Below, piece after piece: positions 44,409 to 53,440 of a stretch of 64,000 nucleotides of DNA (position 1 is its first letter; every line of letters starts with the position of its first letter). This stretch comes from Plastoroseomonas arctica (GTDB lineage: Bacteria; Pseudomonadota; Alphaproteobacteria; Acetobacterales; Acetobacteraceae). The stretch lies in contig NZ_JAAEDH010000008.1 of the NCBI RefSeq assembly GCF_018128965.1, forward strand, positions 105,581-169,580. Direction: 5' to 3'. Position numbers and translations under genes: made by a program. Below the pieces are notes generated by a model. The model saw only the letters and a list, made by a program, of their open reading frames with translations, was not told where the DNA came from and searched no databases.

Positions 44409-46024
44409 GTCGGATCGACCACGCCGGTCGCGATCATCCGCAGCGCGGTCATGCTGGGCGTGAAGAAATACTCGCCGCCGCGCGTCTCCACGAATTGCGG
44501 CAGGCCCCCGCAGAAGAAGGGCGGCTTGCCGGATTTCGGATCGGCGGGGATCACGAATTTCGCATCCGCGCCGTGATTGCCCACGACGGGGCAGGTGTCG
44601 TTGCCGGCGTTGAAATCCAGCCCGTATTGCATCCATTGCTGCTGCACGAACTCGAATTGCCGGAACAGGTTTGCGCAGGTGGCCAGCAGCACGATGCCAT
44701 GCTCGCCGCTGTCATCCGCGCCACCGTCATGCGTTCCATAGGGCAGGCCGCGGCGGAGGATGCGGCGGCGGTTGTTCAGCACCGACCCGTTGCGCTCGCC
44801 CTTGTCCGCGCTGGTGAGGTGCGGGTCGAGCATGTCGCGCGTATTGGCGCGGCGCAGATGCGCGCCGATCGGGCACTTCGCGCCGCCCTGGTCCTCGGCG
44901 AAGGTGAAATCGACCAGTGCGCGGTTGAGCGCATCGAGCGTGGCCTGGTCACCCGCCTGTTCCGCCGCGAGACGCTTCGCGCGCACCGCCTGCCATTCCG
45001 AAAAACTAGGTGCCGCGATCAGCGTCGTGCCGTCGCGCCAGCGGCCGGCCATCTTGGCCTTCAGCGTCTCCTCCGCCTCGGGCTCCGGCACCTCCATCAC
45101 CGCGGCGAACTGCTTCGCGAGCTTCGCCATCGCCGCGTTCCACGCCGCGACGTTCTGGTGCAGCTTGCGGTACGCGACGAAGGTGCCATTGCGGCTGAAA
45201 TCGAGCGGCATGGCCGCCCCCGCGATCTCCTGCGACTCATCGGGATGCCCGAGAAGAAATTCCCCCGTGGCGAGCGGCACCCAGCTCTGGTCCGCGAGCA
45301 GCTTGCCCTGACCGATGGCGGCCTCGGGCTCATCGGGCTTCTGGCCCTCAAACACGGGGTCGCCGATGGCGTCGACGAAACCGAAATGCTCGATCGGCAG
45401 TGGCTGCCTGGAGCCGTCCTCCTGCACTGCCATAAGCGCCGAGAGGTCCTGCCAGCGCGCATCCGTGCCGCGATGCCCCTCAAGCAGGCGCACGCCCCCT
45501 TCCGTCGCGTCGCACAACGCCGCGATCTCGCGCGTGATGTGATCAAGCGCCGCGACGGGGCTGCCGTCGGGGTTCATCTGCGCGTTGAGCGTCACCAGCA
45601 TGTGGACCGCGCCGTCGCTCTTCCCGCCGACGTTCCACACAGCGTCCCAGCTTTCCTTGATCGCGTGCGGAAAATTGTCGCACAGGATGTCGGCGCGTGC
45701 GGCCATGCCGTCGATGAACTCGTCCGGCAGGCCGCGCAGGGTACGGATCGGGACCTGCAAGGCGAGCAAGCCCCAGAAGGTGAAGGCGATGTTGATCGCC
45801 ACCTCCGGCCGCCGCTGATAGATTTTTCCGGGCGGGTTGGGCTTGCGCTCGGAGGGCCAGCGCAGCGCCGTCGTCACGCGCCGGCGCAGCATCTCCACGA
45901 CCGTGCGCCCAGCCTGCGGCTTGGCCACATGCAGCAGCAGGAAGCGCCCATGGGGAAAGCCCAGCTTGCCATAGGCCGTGAGGATGTTGCCCTGGATATC
46001 CGCAAGGTCGAGCAGCTGCGTCAT
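44405..46024 (-). CDS. Dyp-type heme peroxidase
   Basis: 539-residue peroxidase of the dye-decolourising (DyP) family. The distal Asp motif is FGFVDAIGDP with D218 (the second G of GxxDG is A here). The proximal heme ligand is H389 in CPIGAHLRRANTRD, and NLFRQFEFVQQQW carries the distal Arg region. There is no Tat signal, so it is probably cytoplasmic. It starts in an ATGA overlap with the 320-residue protein and overlaps the P450 by GTGA. It uses H2O2 and, given its neighbours, may control or use peroxides together with the P450. Confidence 0.9.
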   Translation of the reverse strand: MTQLLDLADIQGNILTAYGKLGFPHGRFLLLHVAKPQAGRTVVEMLRRRVTTALRWPSERKPNPPGKIYQRRPEVAINIAFTFWGLLALQVPIRTLRGLPDEFIDGMAARADILCDNFPHAIKESWDAVWNVGGKSDGAVHMLVTLNAQMNPDGSPVAALDHITREIAALCDATEGGVRLLEGHRGTDARWQDLSALMAVQEDGSRQPLPIEHFGFVDAIGDPVFEGQKPDEPEAAIGQGKLLADQSWVPLATGEFLLGHPDESQEIAGAAMPLDFSRNGTFVAYRKLHQNVAAWNAAMAKLAKQFAAVMEVPEPEAEETLKAKMAGRWRDGTTLIAAPSFSEWQAVRAKRLAAEQAGDQATLDALNRALVDFTFAEDQGGAKCPIGAHLRRANTRDMLDPHLTSADKGERNGSVLNNRRRILRRGLPYGTHDGGADDSGEHGIVLLATCANLFRQFEFVQQQWMQYGLDFNAGNDTCPVVGNHGADAKFVIPADPKSGKPPFFCGGLPQFVETRGGEYFFTPSMTALRMIATGVVDPT

Positions 46025-46983
46025 GACCGCACCACCCCGCGCGGCTGCGTTGGCATCGCCGGATTGCCGGGCTGATGGGTGGCGAGGAACGTCGCGAAGG
46101 CGGCGTGCAGCGTCGCCGGCCCTGCGCCCTGCTGCGCGATGGCGAAACGCGTAAAATGCTGCTGCAGGTACAGCGCCTTCAGCACCGATTGCAGATCGCT
46201 CCGCGGCGCCGTCGGGAAGGGCTTCTTCCCCGCGCGCGTCACCGCGTACCAGGCCCAGACCAGCCCCGCCGGCAGAACCACCAGGCCGATCTGCGTCAGG
46301 TAGCGCCAGAACGGGGCCCCGTTGAACGCCCACAGCAGCCCGCCCAACACCAGCATCACCAGCCCCGCCAGCGACGGCGCCAGCGTTTCCAGAAGGTTCA
46401 CCGTCTTCAGCTTCGGCGCCACGCTCCAGTAGTCGTTGAACGGCATCGTCGTCTCGACCTGGCAGGCGCGCAGCAGCCGCGCGAAGCCCGCCGCGCCCGT
46501 CACCCGCTCATAGCCGTGGCAATGTTGGAGGATGGCGCGCAGCTCCGGCTCAATCATCTCGAACAGGTCGCGCGCCCAGCTCTCCATCGTCTCCGGCTCG
46601 CCGTCGGGCGCGTCGAAATCGGCGACGAAGATCAGGTAGGGGCAGGGCAGGGAGTCCACCGTGTCGCTCGGCGCGTAGGGGCGCTTGATCGCGGCCCGCA
46701 GCGTCGCCCAGATCGGGTCCCGCTGAGCGCGGCCGTTGAAGGCCACGTCGTCGAGCACCGCGAAGCGCGCGAAATGCGTCCGCCCGCAGCGCGCGAAGGG
46801 GCTGTTGACGCCGATCTTCTCGGTCGCCGGTGTCTGCAGCGCGGTCGGCAGCGACGCCAGCACCTCGCGCAGCGCATGGGCGTGGGAGGTGATGCTGACG
46901 CTGCTGCGCGGGTCCTCGCAGGGGTCGGTGCGCACCGGGATCAGGGCGGTCAGGAAGTAGTGGCCGCCGTCGAAATTGGGCAT
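46021..46983 (-). CDS. Protein of unknown function with HFAR domain and two membrane helices
   Basis: 320-residue protein that I do not recognise. The N-terminal half (about residues 1-190) has RTHFARFAVLDDVAFNG, PYLIFVADFD and FARLLRACQVETTMPFNDYW. Two hydrophobic segments follow at about residues 205-224 (LAGLVMLVLGGLLWAF) and 231-250 (LTQIGLVVLPAGLVWAWYAV). The C-terminus has QHFTRFAIAQQ. The same three blocks in the same order (HFAR, FV-x-[ND]F, QV[DE]T) are found in the 215-residue protein just upstream, so the two are paralogues. The ends overlap the DyP gene by 4 bp. Likely membrane-bound with soluble domains. Confidence 0.75.
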   Translation of the reverse strand: MPNFDGGHYFLTALIPVRTDPCEDPRSSVSITSHAHALREVLASLPTALQTPATEKIGVNSPFARCGRTHFARFAVLDDVAFNGRAQRDPIWATLRAAIKRPYAPSDTVDSLPCPYLIFVADFDAPDGEPETMESWARDLFEMIEPELRAILQHCHGYERVTGAAGFARLLRACQVETTMPFNDYWSVAPKLKTVNLLETLAPSLAGLVMLVLGGLLWAFNGAPFWRYLTQIGLVVLPAGLVWAWYAVTRAGKKPFPTAPRSDLQSVLKALYLQQHFTRFAIAQQGAGPATLHAAFATFLATHQPGNPAMPTQPRGVVRS

Positions 46984-46998
46984 CGCCGGTTTCCCCCC

Positions 46999-47646
46999 TC
47001 AGGTCCAGGCGCGCTTGACCAGCGCGTCGCGGTTGATGTCGGCGTTCTGGGTGTCGTTGCTGGCCACCGGTGCATAGCCCGGGGAGGGCAGGTCTTTCTG
47101 CACCGCCACCAGCGCCTTCCGATATTCCTCGGCGAATTCCGCCGGCGACATCGTCGCGTGCTTGGCCGCCAAGCCATCCAGCACGGTCCAGAAGCGCAGC
47201 GCCGCCTTGATGTCGCGCTGCGCGGCACCGGGCGTGGCGTTGTAGTAGTAATCCGTGTCGACCTGGTTGGCGCGGATGTAGTTCTTGAAGGCGGTGATCG
47301 GGATCGACCCCGGATATTGCATCGAGGAATACCAGAACAGGTCCAGCCCGTTCGGGATGCCGTCCGAAAACGCGTCGATGTACTGGTCCCAGGTGCCGTT
47401 GAAATTGCTGACGAACAGCATGTAGTCGCGCGCGAGCTTGGGCTTGCCCTGCCCCAGATCCGGCCAATCCTGGCGGCGGATCATCACCCAGCGCGCGAAA
47501 TGGATGATCGACAATCCCAGCAGCCCGGCCAGCTGTTGCGGCTGGCAGCGCGCCACCATGAACAGCAGTGTGTTGATCCAGGTCTTCCACACCGGCATGG
47601 GCGTGACGACGTTCATGCCATAGGCCTTGCCGGCGACGTTGGACAT
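46999..47646 (-). CDS. Protein of unknown function with HFAR domain, first gene of P450/DyP operon
   Basis: 215-residue protein that I do not recognise. It has SIIHFARWVMIRRQDWPD (about residues 47-64), LARDYMLFVSNFNGTWDQYIDAF, then FKNYIRANQVDTDYYYNATP and a helical C-terminus with AALRFWTVLDGLA. The blocks align with those of the 320-residue protein. A hydrophobic stretch near residues 20-45 may be an amphipathic or membrane helix. ATG 47646 has GGAGGGGG upstream. It is the first gene of the four-gene operon, preceded by a 221-bp gap. The next gene starts 15 bp later. Confidence 0.75.
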   Translation of the reverse strand: MSNVAGKAYGMNVVTPMPVWKTWINTLLFMVARCQPQQLAGLLGLSIIHFARWVMIRRQDWPDLGQGKPKLARDYMLFVSNFNGTWDQYIDAFSDGIPNGLDLFWYSSMQYPGSIPITAFKNYIRANQVDTDYYYNATPGAAQRDIKAALRFWTVLDGLAAKHATMSPAEFAEEYRKALVAVQKDLPSPGYAPVASNDTQNADINRDALVKRAWT

Positions 47647-47831
47647 GAAGCCCCCTCCGCATGGCCCGGCGCCTTGGCGCGCAGGCATCATCGACACTCA
47701 CCCGATCCGAACCGCGGCCTGCGGCCGCTCCCCGCACATCGAGCTCTGCGACCGGCGGGGAGGTCGCTCAGCGATGGAGGGAGCCTAGCGGGACGCCCTC
47801 ACGGAAGGGAATGCTTCGTTGCGGGCCACGT

Positions 47832-47841
47832 CCAAATTTGG
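47832..47841. promoter_or_regulatory. Palindrome upstream of the P450/DyP operon
   Basis: The perfect 10-bp palindrome CCAAATTTGG stands out as AT-rich in a GC-rich gap (47647-47867) between the operon and the end of mntH. TTAATT lies about 9 bp from it. It may be an operator, but no clear -35/-10 pair was found. The rest of the gap also holds GCGGCC-TGC-GGCCGC. Confidence 0.4.
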
Positions 47842-47867
47842 CGCTGAATTAACGCGCCCGCGGTCGC

Positions 47868-49205
47868 TCAATCCCCGAAGGCCACGTCGAACAGCAGCTT
47901 CAGGTTCAGCGCCACGATCACCGCCGCACACCCCCAGCCGAGCACCAGCTGCCAGGCCGGCGCCACCAGCGCCCCCAGCCGCGCCCGGTCCTGCGCGAAC
48001 AGCATCAGCGGGATGACCGCGAACGGCAGCTGGATGGACAGCACCACCTGGCTCAACACCAGCAGCTTCGCCGTCCCGCTCGCGCCATAGATCCAGGTGA
48101 CGATGACAGCGGGGATAATCGCGATCAGCCGCGTCACCAGCCGGCGGACGACCGGCGGCAGGCGGAAGCGCAAAAACCCCTCCATCACCACCTGGCCCGC
48201 GAGGGTCGCGGTCACCGTCGCGGCGATGCCGCACAGCAGCAGGGCCACGCCGAACAGCGTCGCCGCCAGCTCGCTGCCCAGCAGCGGCGCCATCAGCCGG
48301 TAGGCGTCGCCGATCTCGGCCACCTCGGTATTGCCCGAGGCGTGGAAGGTGGACGCCGCGGTGATCAGGATCGCGGAGTTGATGAACAGCGCCAGCGTGA
48401 GCGCAATGGAGCTGTCGATGGTGGCGAAGCGGATCGCTTCCTTCTTGCCGGCCGTATCGAGGTTCCAGGCGCGCGACTGCACCACCGCGGTGTGCAGGTA
48501 CAGATTGTGCGGCATCACCGTGGCCCCGAGGATGCCCATCGCGATGTAAAGCTGCGTCTCGTTCGTCACGATCGACACGGCCGGGATGTAGCCGTTCAGC
48601 ACCTCCGCCCAGACCGGGTTCGACAGCGCGATCTGCACCGCGAAGCAGCCGAAGATCAGCACGATGAAGCCGAAGATCAGCGCCTCCAGCCAGCGCATGC
48701 CCTTGTTCTGCAGCCACAGGATCAGGAAGGCGTCCAGCGCGGTCAGGATCACGCCATACAGCAGCGGAATGCCGAACAGCAGCTCGAGCGCGATGGCCGT
48801 GCCGATCAGCTCCGCGAGGTCCGTCGCGCAGATCGCGATCTCCGCGCCCAACCACAGCGGATAGGCAACCGCCTTAGGAAACCGCTCCCGGCACAGCTGC
48901 GCCAGGTCCCGCCCCGTCGCCACGCCGATGCGCGCACACAAAGCCTGCAGCAGGATCGCCATCAGCGACGAGGTGAGTGCGACCGCCAGCAGCGTGTAAC
49001 CAAACGCCGACCCACCCGCGAGCGACGTCGCCCAATTCCCCGGGTCCATATACCCGACCGCGACCAGGTAGCCGGGCCCCATGAAGGCGAACAGCTTGCG
49101 CAAAAATCCGCCCGCATTCGGCACACGGACGGAGCGATGCACCTCCGGCAGGCTGGGAGGCGCACTCGGTGATTGAGGGGCGCCGATATCGAGCGGTGGG
49201 GTCAT
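47868..49205 (-). CDS. mntH: Nramp-family Mn(II)/H+ symporter MntH
   Basis: 445-residue transporter with about 11 membrane helices. The metal-binding helix 1 motif is [19 protein letters not shown] (about residues 52-70) and helix 6 has [19 protein letters not shown]. It imports manganese, driven by protons. A divergent mntR gene and a shared palindromic site (49221-49236) indicate repression by MntR. The N-terminal 35 residues are Pro-rich and cytoplasmic. ATG 49205 has GGAG 7-8 bp upstream on its strand. Confidence 0.95.
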   Translation of the reverse strand: MTPPLDIGAPQSPSAPPSLPEVHRSVRVPNAGGFLRKLFAFMGPGYLVAVGYMDPGNWATSLAGGSAFGYTLLAVALTSSLMAILLQALCARIGVATGRDLAQLCRERFPKAVAYPLWLGAEIAICATDLAELIGTAIALELLFGIPLLYGVILTALDAFLILWLQNKGMRWLEALIFGFIVLIFGCFAVQIALSNPVWAEVLNGYIPAVSIVTNETQLYIAMGILGATVMPHNLYLHTAVVQSRAWNLDTAGKKEAIRFATIDSSIALTLALFINSAILITAASTFHASGNTEVAEIGDAYRLMAPLLGSELAATLFGVALLLCGIAATVTATLAGQVVMEGFLRFRLPPVVRRLVTRLIAIIPAVIVTWIYGASGTAKLLVLSQVVLSIQLPFAVIPLMLFAQDRARLGALVAPAWQLVLGWGCAAVIVALNLKLLFDVAFGD

Positions 49206-49220
49206 GCGCCTGCTCCGAAG

Positions 49221-49236
49221 TTTAGCCGCGACTAAA
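49221..49236. promoter_or_regulatory. MntR operator between mntH and mntR
   Basis: TTTAGCCGCGACTAAA is an imperfect palindrome (TTTAG/CTAAA arms) in the 82-bp divergent gap. On the mntH strand it overlaps the -10 region (TTGCAA-N16-TAATTT is the best pair) and so is well placed to block mntH transcription. Its place between mntH and mntR supports manganese-dependent control. Confidence 0.75.
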
Positions 49237-49287
49237 TTATCGTATGCCTCCTATATTGCAAGGGCGAAGCGCTGTAGCATCGGCCCC

Positions 49288-49740
49288 ATGCCCACCACGC
49301 CACGCAACCGTGTCCTGCCATCCGCCGACGACCAAGCGGCCCGCTTCAGCCGCCAGCGGGAGGCGGACCGCGCCGCCATCGCCGAGGACTACGTCGAACT
49401 CATCGCGGACCTGCTGCGGGAGGAAGGCGAAGCCCGCGCCGTGGACGTCGCGCGGCGCATGGGCGTCTCCCAGGCCACTGTCACCGCCACCATCGCGCGC
49501 CTGGCCAAGGCCGGGCTGGTGGAAACCAAGCCCTACCGCGGCCTGCACCTGACGCGCGAAGGCGGCACGATGGCCGAGGCCGCCAAGCAGCGGCACGAGC
49601 TGATGGTGCGCTTCCTGCTCGCGGTCGGCTGCGACGCGGAGACGGCGGAAGCGGATGCGGAAGGGCTGGAACACCACGCGAGCGAAAAGGCGCTCGCGGC
49701 GTTTGCGCGCTTTTTGGAGGGGCGGGAGAAAGGGAAGTAG
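49288..49740 (+). CDS. mntR: Manganese-responsive DtxR-family regulator MntR
   Basis: 150-residue regulator of the short MntR type. The winged helix has AIAEDYVELIADLLREEGEARAVDVARRMGVSQATVTATIARLAKAGLVETKPYRG (about residues 29-84) and the C-terminal half is the dimer/metal domain with KQRHELMVRFLLAVG and EGLEHHAS, whose His/Glu/Asp residues form the metal sites. No SH3 domain. Divergent from mntH with an operator between. A hairpin element with a T-rich tail follows the stop. Confidence 0.93.
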   Translation: MPTTPRNRVLPSADDQAARFSRQREADRAAIAEDYVELIADLLREEGEARAVDVARRMGVSQATVTATIARLAKAGLVETKPYRGLHLTREGGTMAEAAKQRHELMVRFLLAVGCDAETAEADAEGLEHHASEKALAAFARFLEGREKGK

Positions 49741-49748
49741 AAGCAAGG

Positions 49749-49790
49749 CTGGGGAAAGGAATTTCCCCAGACCCCATTCTTTTATATTTG
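49749..49790 (+). terminator. Hairpin element A2, terminator of mntR
   Basis: CTGGGGAAA-GGAA-TTTCCCCAG (9-bp stem) is followed by ACCCCATTCTTTTATATTTG. It lies 8 bp after mntR and before the end of serA (convergent). It is a sister of A1 and A3. Confidence 0.85.
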
Positions 49791-49823
49791 TCTATTGGTC
49801 TGGCTGTGGGGTCGGCCGACTAG

Positions 49824-51410
49824 CTAAAAGCTCAGATCCTTTGCCTGCACCACCAGCGGCAGCGTGCGGACCGTAGCCAGCACCCCCTCCGGCAGCGGGG
49901 CGTCGAGTGAGACCAGGCAGATCGCGTCCCCGCCCTCCGAAGCGCGGCCCAAGTGGAAGGTCGCGATGTTCACCCCCGCATCGGCGAGTGCGGTGCCGAA
50001 CCGGCCGATGAAGCCCGGCTTGTCGTGATTGGTGACGTAGAGCATGTGCGGCGCGAAATCCGCCTCCACGGCAATGCCCTTGATCGAGACCAGCCGAGGC
50101 TTGTCGGCGGCGACCAGCGTGCCCTCCACGCTGCGGGTCTGCGCATCGGTGACGACGGTGAGGCGGATCAGCGTGTGGTATTCGCCGGTGCGCTCATGGA
50201 TGGTCTCGGCCACGTCGATGCCGCGTTCGCGCGCCACCACCGGCGCGTTGACCATGTTCACCGCGCCCATCAGCGGCGTCAGCACGCCGGCCAGTGCGGC
50301 CGCCGTCAGCGGCTTGCGGTTCAGCTCGGCGGCATGGCCCTCATACTCGATGCGGATAACGCGGATGGCGTCATCGCCGGAGGCGGTGAGCTGCCCCACC
50401 AATGCGCCGAGATGGCGCGCGAGCTCCATGTACGGCTTCAGGCGCGGCGCTTCCTCAGCACTCACACTGGGCATGTTGATCGCGTTGGACACAGCGCCCG
50501 ACAGCAGGAAATCCGCCATCTGGTCGGCGACCTGCAAGGCCACGTTCTCCTGTGCCTCGGCCGTCGCCGCACCCAGATGCGGCGTGCAGACCACGTTCTC
50601 CAGCGCGAACAGCGGGTTCGCGGTGGCGGGCTCCTCCTCGAATACATCGAGTGCGGCGCCCGCGATTTGCCCGGACACCAGCGCCTCATGGAGGGCGACC
50701 TCATCCACCAGCCCGCCGCGCGCGCAGTTGATGATGCGCGCGCCGCGACGCAGCTTTGCGATGGTCTCGCGGTTGAGGATGTTGCGTGTCTGCTCGATCA
50801 GCGGCGTGTGCAGCGTGACGAAATCCGCGCGCACGAGAAGCTCCTCCAGCTCCACCTTCTCCACGCCCAGTTCCAGCGCGCGCTTCTCCGACAGGAAGGG
50901 ATCGAAGGCGACCACCTTCATCTTCAGCCCCACCGCGCGATCGGCAACGATCGACCCGATATTGCCACACCCGATCAGGCCGAGCGTCTTGGCGAAGAGC
51001 TCCACGCCCATGAAGCGGTTCTTCTCCCACTTCCCGGCCTTGGTGCTGGCACTCGCCTCGGGGATCTGACGCGCGAGCGCGAACATCATCGCGATGGCAT
51101 GCTCGGCCGTGGTGATGGCGTTGCCGTAGGGCGTGTTCATCACGACCACGCCGCGCGCCGTCGCACTCGTCACATCGACATTGTCCACGCCAATGCCCGC
51201 ACGCCCCACCACGCGCAGGCGCGGCGCGACCTCCAGCACCTCCCGCGTCACCTTCGTGGCACTTCGGATCGCGAGGCCATCGTATTCACCTATGATCGCG
51301 CGCAGCTCGGCCGGCGCCAGTCCCGGCTTGAAGTCCACCTCGATGCCCCGCCGCTCGAAGATGGCGATGGCGGCGGGCGAAAGCTTGTCGGAGATCAGGA
51401 CCCTGGGCAT
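49824..51410 (-). CDS. serA: D-3-phosphoglycerate dehydrogenase
   Basis: 528-residue long-form SerA, first step of serine synthesis. The NAD-binding fold has LGLIGCGNIGSIVADRAVG (about residues 143-161), the catalytic Arg is in NCARGGLVDE and His in CTPHLGAATAEAQENVA. The extra intervening (ASB) domain and the C-terminal ACT domain (LYVTNHDKPGFIGRFGTALADAGVNIATFHLGR) are present, so serine feedback control is likely. It follows serC by 3 bp. Cytoplasmic. Confidence 0.97.
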   Translation of the reverse strand: MPRVLISDKLSPAAIAIFERRGIEVDFKPGLAPAELRAIIGEYDGLAIRSATKVTREVLEVAPRLRVVGRAGIGVDNVDVTSATARGVVVMNTPYGNAITTAEHAIAMMFALARQIPEASASTKAGKWEKNRFMGVELFAKTLGLIGCGNIGSIVADRAVGLKMKVVAFDPFLSEKRALELGVEKVELEELLVRADFVTLHTPLIEQTRNILNRETIAKLRRGARIINCARGGLVDEVALHEALVSGQIAGAALDVFEEEPATANPLFALENVVCTPHLGAATAEAQENVALQVADQMADFLLSGAVSNAINMPSVSAEEAPRLKPYMELARHLGALVGQLTASGDDAIRVIRIEYEGHAAELNRKPLTAAALAGVLTPLMGAVNMVNAPVVARERGIDVAETIHERTGEYHTLIRLTVVTDAQTRSVEGTLVAADKPRLVSIKGIAVEADFAPHMLYVTNHDKPGFIGRFGTALADAGVNIATFHLGRASEGGDAICLVSLDAPLPEGVLATVRTLPLVVQAKDLSF

Positions 51411-51413
51411 CGC

Positions 51414-52571
51414 TCAGCGCCCCTCCGCCACCTGAGCAAACGCCCAGTCGAGCCAGGGCAGCAGCGCCTCGATGTCGCTGGTCTCGACCGTGGCGCCGCC
51501 CCAGACGCGCAGCCCCGGCGGCGCATCGCGATAGGAAGCGGCGTCGAGAGCCACGCCTTCCTTCTCCAGCATGCCGGCGAGCTTCTTCGCCACGGCCGCC
51601 TGCGCCTCGGCATCCAGTGCCGTGAACCACGCCGCCTTGATCGACAGGCAGATCGACGTGCAGGACCGCGTCGCCGCATCCTCCGCGAGGAAGCCGGCCC
51701 AGTCGCTCGCCTCCACCCAGCGCGCGATGGCGGCGAGGTTGCGCTCCGACCGCGCGATCAGCCCTTCCAGGCCGCCGACGCTCTCCGCCCAGCGCAGCCC
51801 GTCCAGCGCATCCTCGACGCACAGCATCGACGGCGTGTTGATCGTCTCGCCCTTGAAGATGCCCTCGATCAACTTGCCGCCCTTGGAAAGCCGGAAAATC
51901 TTCGGCAGCGGCCAGGCCGGCTTGTGCGATTCAAGCCGCGCAACCGCGCGCGGCGACAGCGCCAGCATCCCGTGCCCGGCCTCGCCGCCGAGCACCTTCT
52001 GCCAGGACCAGGTGACGATATCGAGCCGGTCGAACGGCACATCCATCGCGAAGGCCGCCGAGGTCGCGTCGCAGATCGCGAGCCCCTCGCGGTCAGCGGG
52101 GATCCAGTTGGCGTAAGGCACGCGCACGCCGCTGGTGGTGCCGTTCCAGACGAACACCACGTCGCGCTCCCAATCCACCGCGCCGAGATCCGGCAGCCGG
52201 CCATAGGGCGCGTCGAGAATGCGCAGGTCGTTGAGCTTGAGTTCCTTGCGGATATCCTCCGCCCATTCCTTGGAAAAGCTCTCCCACACCAGCACGTCGA
52301 CGCCGCGCGCGCCGAGCACCGACCACAGCGCCATCTCCACCGCGCCGGTATCGGACGCCGGCACGATGCCGAGCTTCCAATCGCTCGGCATGCGCAGCAC
52401 CGCCTTGGACCGGTCGATCACCTCTGCCAGCCGCGCCTTGGGCCCGCTCGCGCGATGGCTGCGGCCGAGCAGCGCGCCCTCGAGTGCTGCCAGCGACCAA
52501 CCAGGTCGCTTGGCGCAGGGGCCGGAGGAGAATTGAGGATTCTTCGGACGCAGGTCCGGCTTGATGGTCAT
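51414..52571 (-). CDS. serC: Phosphoserine aminotransferase
   Basis: 385-residue PLP aminotransferase of the alphaproteobacterial type. The PLP-lysine is in [20 protein letters not shown], and the N-terminus has [15 protein letters not shown]. It converts 3-phosphohydroxypyruvate to phosphoserine and is followed by serA after 3 bp; the two form the serine operon. ATG 52571 is chosen. Confidence 0.96.
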   Translation of the reverse strand: MTIKPDLRPKNPQFSSGPCAKRPGWSLAALEGALLGRSHRASGPKARLAEVIDRSKAVLRMPSDWKLGIVPASDTGAVEMALWSVLGARGVDVLVWESFSKEWAEDIRKELKLNDLRILDAPYGRLPDLGAVDWERDVVFVWNGTTSGVRVPYANWIPADREGLAICDATSAAFAMDVPFDRLDIVTWSWQKVLGGEAGHGMLALSPRAVARLESHKPAWPLPKIFRLSKGGKLIEGIFKGETINTPSMLCVEDALDGLRWAESVGGLEGLIARSERNLAAIARWVEASDWAGFLAEDAATRSCTSICLSIKAAWFTALDAEAQAAVAKKLAGMLEKEGVALDAASYRDAPPGLRVWGGATVETSDIEALLPWLDWAFAQVAEGR

Positions 52572-52642
52572 GGCGAAAGCTCCCTCTCAGAAGCAGATGC
52601 GCCCCGTTGGGGGGGCGTGGCCCACCCTCTTCCTAGCCGCGC

Positions 52643-53440
52643 TCAGCCGAACCGCAAAGGATCGACCGTCACCCCATGCCCGAGCGGCCCATGCCCCGCA
52701 CCCAGGCCCGGCGCCGCCAAAATCGCCGCGCGCACGTAGCGCCTGGCACGCGCCACCGCCACCACCAACCCCATCCCCTGCGCCACCCCACACGCGATGG
52801 CTGAGGCCAGCGTGCACCCCGTGCCATGCGTGTGCCGCGTCGCAATGCGCGTGTCCTCGAACCGCACCACCCCGCCCCGCGTCATCAGCAGATCCACCAG
52901 CGCATCCCCCTCCAGATGCCCGCCCTTCACCAGCACCGCGCCCGCCCCCAACCCCAAGATCGCCTCCCCCGCCCGCAGCATCGACGCCTCATCCGTCACC
53001 GCGAACCCCGCCAGGATAGCCGCCTCCGGCAAGTTTGGCGTCACCAGCGCCGCCGCCGGCACCAGCAGCGCCCGCAACGCCGCCACCGCCTCCTCCTGCA
53101 ACAAAGGATGCCCCCCCTTTGCCACCATCACCGGGTCCGCCACCACCGGCACCCCCACCGGCAACCCCCCCACCACCGCCTCAATCGTCGCGCTGTCATG
53201 CAACATCCCGGTCTTCACCGCGTCCGCACCGATATCCTCCAACACCGCCCGCATCTGCGCGCGAATGAAATCCACCCCCACCGGCACCACCCCATGCACA
53301 CCCAACGTATTTTGCGCCGTCAACGCCGTGATCGCCGTCGCCGCATACCCCCCCAATGCCATGACAGCCTTGATATCGGCCTGCACCCCGGCACCGCCCC
53401 CGGAATCCGAACCGGCACAGATGAGGACGCGCGCTAGCAC
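52643..53440 (-). CDS. thiD: Hydroxymethylpyrimidine/phosphomethylpyrimidine kinase
   Basis: 265-residue ribokinase-fold kinase of thiamine synthesis. It starts RVLICAGSDSGGGAGVQADIKAV, followed by ALTAQNTLGV, KTGMLHD and HTHGTGCTLASAIA with the catalytic anion hole. GTG 53440 is chosen because the longer frame runs into the repeat element next to it. It uses ATP to phosphorylate HMP and HMP-P. No other thi gene is near. It is transcribed in the same direction as glmM, which lies beyond the repeat. Confidence 0.93.
   Translation of the reverse strand: MLARVLICAGSDSGGGAGVQADIKAVMALGGYAATAITALTAQNTLGVHGVVPVGVDFIRAQMRAVLEDIGADAVKTGMLHDSATIEAVVGGLPVGVPVVADPVMVAKGGHPLLQEEAVAALRALLVPAAALVTPNLPEAAILAGFAVTDEASMLRAGEAILGLGAGAVLVKGGHLEGDALVDLLMTRGGVVRFEDTRIATRHTHGTGCTLASAIACGVAQGMGLVVAVARARRYVRAAILAAPGLGAGHGPLGHGVTVDPLRFG

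Noticed and set aside
44409..44636. Longer frame upstream of the P450 start
   Set aside because: It would overlap the DyP gene by more than 200 bp; GTG 44408 in a GTGA overlap is the simple start.
46025..46333. Longer frame upstream of the DyP start
   Set aside because: It overlaps the 320-residue protein gene in another frame; the ATGA overlap at 46021-46024 explains the start.
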